Assembly (NCBI GenBank): GCA_002703045.1
Contig: PAEG01000099.1
Span: 1-6,823, forward strand
From: Acidimicrobiaceae bacterium
GTDB taxonomy: Bacteria; Actinomycetota; Acidimicrobiia; Acidimicrobiales; UBA8592
DNA length: 6,823 nucleotides
Direction: 5' to 3'
Shown here piece by piece: positions 4,950 to 6,823 of the stretch (its first letter is position 1; the number at the start of each line of letters is the position of its first letter). The notes beneath the pieces were generated by a model. The model was not told the origin of the DNA. It saw nothing but the letters and a program-made list of their open reading frames with translations, and searched no databases. The position numbers and the translations under genes are program-made.

Positions 4950-6226
4950 AATTAGTTATACCAATCTGCATCTTGTGCACTGTTCTCGCAAGTTGCGGAG
5001 GAAGCAGCGACGAAACATCAACACCTCCTTCAGCGTCCGCTGGCGAAACAGCCGAAGAGCAAACCACCCCCGTCGAAGTCGACGACGCACCCAGCGACGA
5101 ATCAACCGATAGTGGGCGAGATGCCTTAATCGCATTAGTAGAGTCCATTCAGAATTCTGAAAGTGACGATGGTGTTCCACTTGCTTTTAATGAATGTTGG
5201 ATAGATGAAACACTTGAAATAAACGGATTTTCAGCTGCTGAACTTATGGTAATTCTTGAGACGGGTGATAACGACCAAGTTTTAGATACCCACATGGGGG
5301 ACGTAGTGCAAACCTGCATAGGGCAGCTTTCAGCAGAGGATTTCGCAGCCGTCCTCGAATCCGGAATACTTGACGAAGACTCAGAAGACTCAGAAGACTC
5401 AGAAGACTCAGAAGACGCTAGAAGTGATGAGGACCTCGACATAAGTAACTTCAGCTTTCCTGCTATGGATGCACCCGATCTCGTCAACGACCTTGAATGG
5501 GCTGATCCAGGGCTAGAAATTACTATTAGCCCCGGTTTCACAAACGGGTATTTGTGGAGGGGAGAAATATCTGGGAGTGGACTACCGGCAAATCTCGGTG
5601 TTGCAATTATCGGATGTGAAACAGGAAATGAAATGGAAGTTATAACCCGTTTCTTTGAGCTATGCAATTTTACAGAACCTCTCATTGCATTCACAGATAA
5701 CGAGGGAAGTTTCTCAGCCACCGTCAGTGACCCTGTTCCAATAGCACCCTCTGGAGCATGTCTTCTAATCACGACTGACCCTGATGATAATCCTGACACA
5801 GACGATGGTCCGGGAGCACTAATTTGTTCCGAAACCATCCAAATACTTCCTGAGTCAGATGAGCCAGCCCTAATAAGCAGCCCTTTGTATTCAGATCCCG
5901 GATTAGAAATCACTGTCAGCCCTGGAATCGTTGACGGTTCTTTGTGGCAGGGTGTCATTAAGGGAAGCGGATTTATTCCGGGTGAACTCGTTGGCGGCAT
6001 CGGATGCGCAGCCACCTATGAAACGTTCGAAGAGCTCTTCCCATCTGCATGTGATTTTACGAACACACTTTTGATAGGGATTGCGGACGAAAATGGAGTC
6101 GTTGAATCCGACCTTTTCCCGCCAACTCCTACAGTGCCTTCCGGAACGTGTCTTCTAGTAGGAACAGACCCTGACGGAAATATCGATACCGATGATGGGC
6201 AAGGAGTTCTCATCTGTACCCGATAG
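4928..6226 (+). CDS. Secreted lipoprotein with two tandem neocarzinostatin-like four-cysteine domains
   Basis: This is a 432-residue protein of unknown function. Residues 1-22 are a lipoprotein signal peptide ending in the lipobox LASC, so Cys23 should be lipidated and the protein anchored outside the membrane. An acidic Thr/Pro/Ser/Glu linker follows (about 24-63), then a small helical domain (64-147) with Cys90 and Cys130, perhaps disulfide-bonded. Next comes an acidic EDS-repeat spacer (about 149-163), and two copies of a beta-rich domain (191-300 and 321-430) offset by 130 residues. Each copy has DPGLEIT[IV]SPG, a GC...C pair, SG[AT]CLL, an acidic TDPD-DTDDG loop and a closing Cys. The SPG...DG...GSG...GxxC pattern recalls the Ig-like neocarzinostatin fold (recalled family pattern, not searched). 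It probably acts as a cell-surface binding or adhesive protein; no catalytic motif is seen. It is probably leaderless. Confidence 0.85.
   Translation: MPYSLTAKLVIPICILCTVLASCGGSSDETSTPPSASAGETAEEQTTPVEVDDAPSDESTDSGRDALIALVESIQNSESDDGVPLAFNECWIDETLEINGFSAAELMVILETGDNDQVLDTHMGDVVQTCIGQLSAEDFAAVLESGILDEDSEDSEDSEDSEDARSDEDLDISNFSFPAMDAPDLVNDLEWADPGLEITISPGFTNGYLWRGEISGSGLPANLGVAIIGCETGNEMEVITRFFELCNFTEPLIAFTDNEGSFSATVSDPVPIAPSGACLLITTDPDDNPDTDDGPGALICSETIQILPESDEPALISSPLYSDPGLEITVSPGIVDGSLWQGVIKGSGFIPGELVGGIGCAATYETFEELFPSACDFTNTLLIGIADENGVVESDLFPPTPTVPSGTCLLVGTDPDGNIDTDDGQGVLICTR
5375..5416 (+). repeat. 9-bp tandem repeat GAAGACTCA, four copies plus six bases
   Basis: Four identical copies (5375-5410) are followed by GAAGAC (5411-5416). 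The unit is three codons long and encodes Glu-Asp-Ser, so copy-number change would lengthen or shorten the acidic spacer without shifting the frame. The copies are identical at DNA level, which indicates recent slippage expansion or ongoing homogenisation. Confidence 0.95.
5498..5827 (+). repeat. Lipoprotein internal domain repeat, copy A
   Basis: This encodes residues 191-300. Cysteines are at 230, 246, 278 and 300; the acidic loop TDPDDNPDTDDG is at 283-294. It aligns with copy B without net length change (period 130 residues). The two copies differ at many synonymous and replacement sites, so the duplication is old, unlike the EDS repeat. Confidence 0.88.
5888..6217 (+). repeat. Lipoprotein internal domain repeat, copy B
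   Basis: This encodes residues 321-430. Cysteines are at 360, 375, 408 and 430; the acidic loop TDPDGNIDTDDG is at 413-424. It lies at the extreme C-terminus, two residues before the stop. A linker of about 20 residues (301-320) separates it from copy A. Confidence 0.88.
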
Positions 6227-6243
6227 GTGCATTCACCGGAATT

Positions 6244-6262
6244 ACCCCTAGGCTTACGGGGT
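6244..6262 (+). other. Inverted repeat spanning the transporter start codon
   Basis: ACCCC (6244-6248) and GGGGT (6258-6262) form a 5-bp stem with a 9-base loop. The second arm contains the first two bases of the GTG start. There is no U-tract, so it is not a standard terminator of the lipoprotein gene. In a read-through RNA it could hide the start codon; in a leaderless RNA it would be absent. Confidence 0.35.
6249..6254 (+). promoter_or_regulatory. Putative -10 element for leaderless transporter mRNA
   Basis: TAGGCT fits TANNNT and ends 6 bases before the GTG at 6261, the same geometry as at 2104-2109 and 4916-4921. There is no ribosome site in front of the GTG. The TAG in this hexamer is also the in-frame stop that bounds the reading frame upstream. 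Confidence 0.45.
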
Positions 6263-6823
6263 GGCTGACAGAGTAGACGCTGAACATTCTAAATTTCAAC
6301 TCCTTGACTGGGGTCTCCTTCTCGGCGCAGCCGGTATTTGGGGAGCATCTTTTTTCTTTATCGATATTGGTTTGGAAGTATTCTCTCCGGGGCTTGTTAC
6401 CTTTTTCCGGATCGGATTTGGATGCCTGACGTTATGGGCGATTCCCATACGGGCGCCACGGATCGAAGCCGAAGACCGAAAAATGATTATGTGGCTCGGG
6501 GTTACTTGGATGGCTTTCCCGTTAACAATGTTCCCTGTCGCCCAACAATGGATCAATTCATCTATGACCGGAATGCTCAATAGCGCCATGCCTATCCTCA
6601 CTGTCGTCGTTGGGCTAACAATGTTCAAAATACCAACCGCATCGAAACAGCTTCTAGGAGTCGCGACAGGACTGGGGGGGCTTGTCCTGATCGGAATTCC
6701 TGAAGTAACCACAGACGGAACAAACGCTCTAGGTGTTCTACTTGTCGTACTTGCCGTCCTTTCCTACGCGGTTGCCGTCCATATTGCTGGACCTCTCCAG
6801 CGAAAGTATGGAGCCATTCCGGT
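6261..6823 (+). CDS. EamA/DMT-family membrane transporter, 3' end cut by window
   Basis: An open frame of 187 complete codons runs from GTG at 6261 off the right edge. GTG is the first possible start after the in-frame TAG at 6249. After a short polar N-terminus (residues 1-16) there are about six hydrophobic segments: roughly 17-36, 43-62, 75-95, 101-121, 129-147 and 155-175. The first holds the WGASFFF motif, followed by a Pro (43) and Arg (50) as in EamA domains, and TMLN-type helix four with PILTVVVGL then KQLLGVATGLGGLVLIG matches the end of the first EamA repeat. Full members have ten helices in two EamA repeats, so slightly more than half is present. The family exports or takes up metabolites such as amino acids and nucleosides; the substrate is not predictable. 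It sits 34 bases after the lipoprotein, on the same strand, but has its own apparent promoter. Confidence 0.88.
   Translation, partial: MADRVDAEHSKFQLLDWGLLLGAAGIWGASFFFIDIGLEVFSPGLVTFFRIGFGCLTLWAIPIRAPRIEAEDRKMIMWLGVTWMAFPLTMFPVAQQWINSSMTGMLNSAMPILTVVVGLTMFKIPTASKQLLGVATGLGGLVLIGIPEVTTDGTNALGVLLVVLAVLSYAVAVHIAGPLQRKYGAIP

Noticed and set aside
5375..5416. Tandem repeat as a CRISPR or replication iteron array
   Set aside because: The unit is 9 bases with no spacers, lies in frame within a coding sequence and encodes an acidic tripeptide; an in-protein repeat explains it fully.
5149..6015. Long 288-codon open frame on the minus strand opposite the lipoprotein
   Set aside because: It is a Ser/Pro-rich antisense shadow, its repeats mirror the EDS repeat, and it has no recognisable domain; the plus frame has a signal peptide, lipobox and duplicated domain.
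4928..6226. Lipoprotein as an enediyne antibiotic apoprotein
   Set aside because: It is membrane-anchored, has two domain copies and a different second cysteine pair, and no enediyne biosynthesis genes are visible; only a fold resemblance is claimed.
6296..6712. 138-codon open frame on the minus strand at the right end
   Set aside because: The plus strand here encodes a clear EamA transporter with ordered membrane segments; the minus frame shows no domain.
1..6823. Defence system, prophage or mobile element
   Set aside because: No nuclease, methylase, toxin-antitoxin, integrase, transposase or terminal repeats were seen on either strand.

Overview
The window looks like a piece of an actinobacterial chromosome, possibly Acidimicrobiia. 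This is inferred from the gene mix (an F420-type luciferase-like oxidoreductase, a FadE-type acyl-CoA dehydrogenase, a SnoaL-like protein, a Cys-anchored acidic lipoprotein) and from three genes that appear to be transcribed without a leader. Base composition looks intermediate and coding density is high. I see no tRNA, rRNA, CRISPR array, transposase or phage gene. No non-coding gap reaches 300 bases; the largest is about 121 bases (2098-2218).

Layout. 1-1316 (+) is the 3' part of a type I sulfatase-like hydrolase cut by the window edge. It converges on 1351-2097 (-), a complete classical short-chain dehydrogenase/reductase, with a terminator between them that serves the minus-strand gene. 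A divergent gap of about 121 bases then leads to 2219-3457 (+), an acyl-CoA dehydrogenase of the ACAD10/11-like FadE type. This converges on a two-gene minus-strand operon: a luciferase-like F420/flavin oxidoreductase (4890-3946) followed, with a one-base TAATG overlap, by a SnoaL/NTF2-like protein (3946-3467). Divergent from that operon is 4928-6226 (+), a secreted lipoprotein with two tandem copies of a four-cysteine domain that resembles the neocarzinostatin fold. Last, 6261-6823 (+) is the start of an EamA/DMT-family membrane transporter that runs off the right edge and begins at GTG.

How the genes may work together. Sulfatase, SDR, acyl-CoA dehydrogenase, LLM oxidoreductase and SnoaL-like protein are the usual parts of actinobacterial degradation of complex organic compounds (desulfation, alcohol/ketone redox, beta-oxidation-type dehydrogenation, F420-dependent redox). 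However, the genes sit in alternating orientations and only the LLM-SnoaL pair is clearly co-transcribed, so one shared pathway is not shown. The lipoprotein and the transporter are envelope genes with no evident link to the catabolic ones.

The most interesting points are the duplicated neocarzinostatin-like domain with a rearranged cysteine pattern and an acidic metal-site-like loop, the three leaderless-type start sites with identical geometry, and the overlapping divergent promoters around 4916-4949. I did not find a convincing new multi-gene system.
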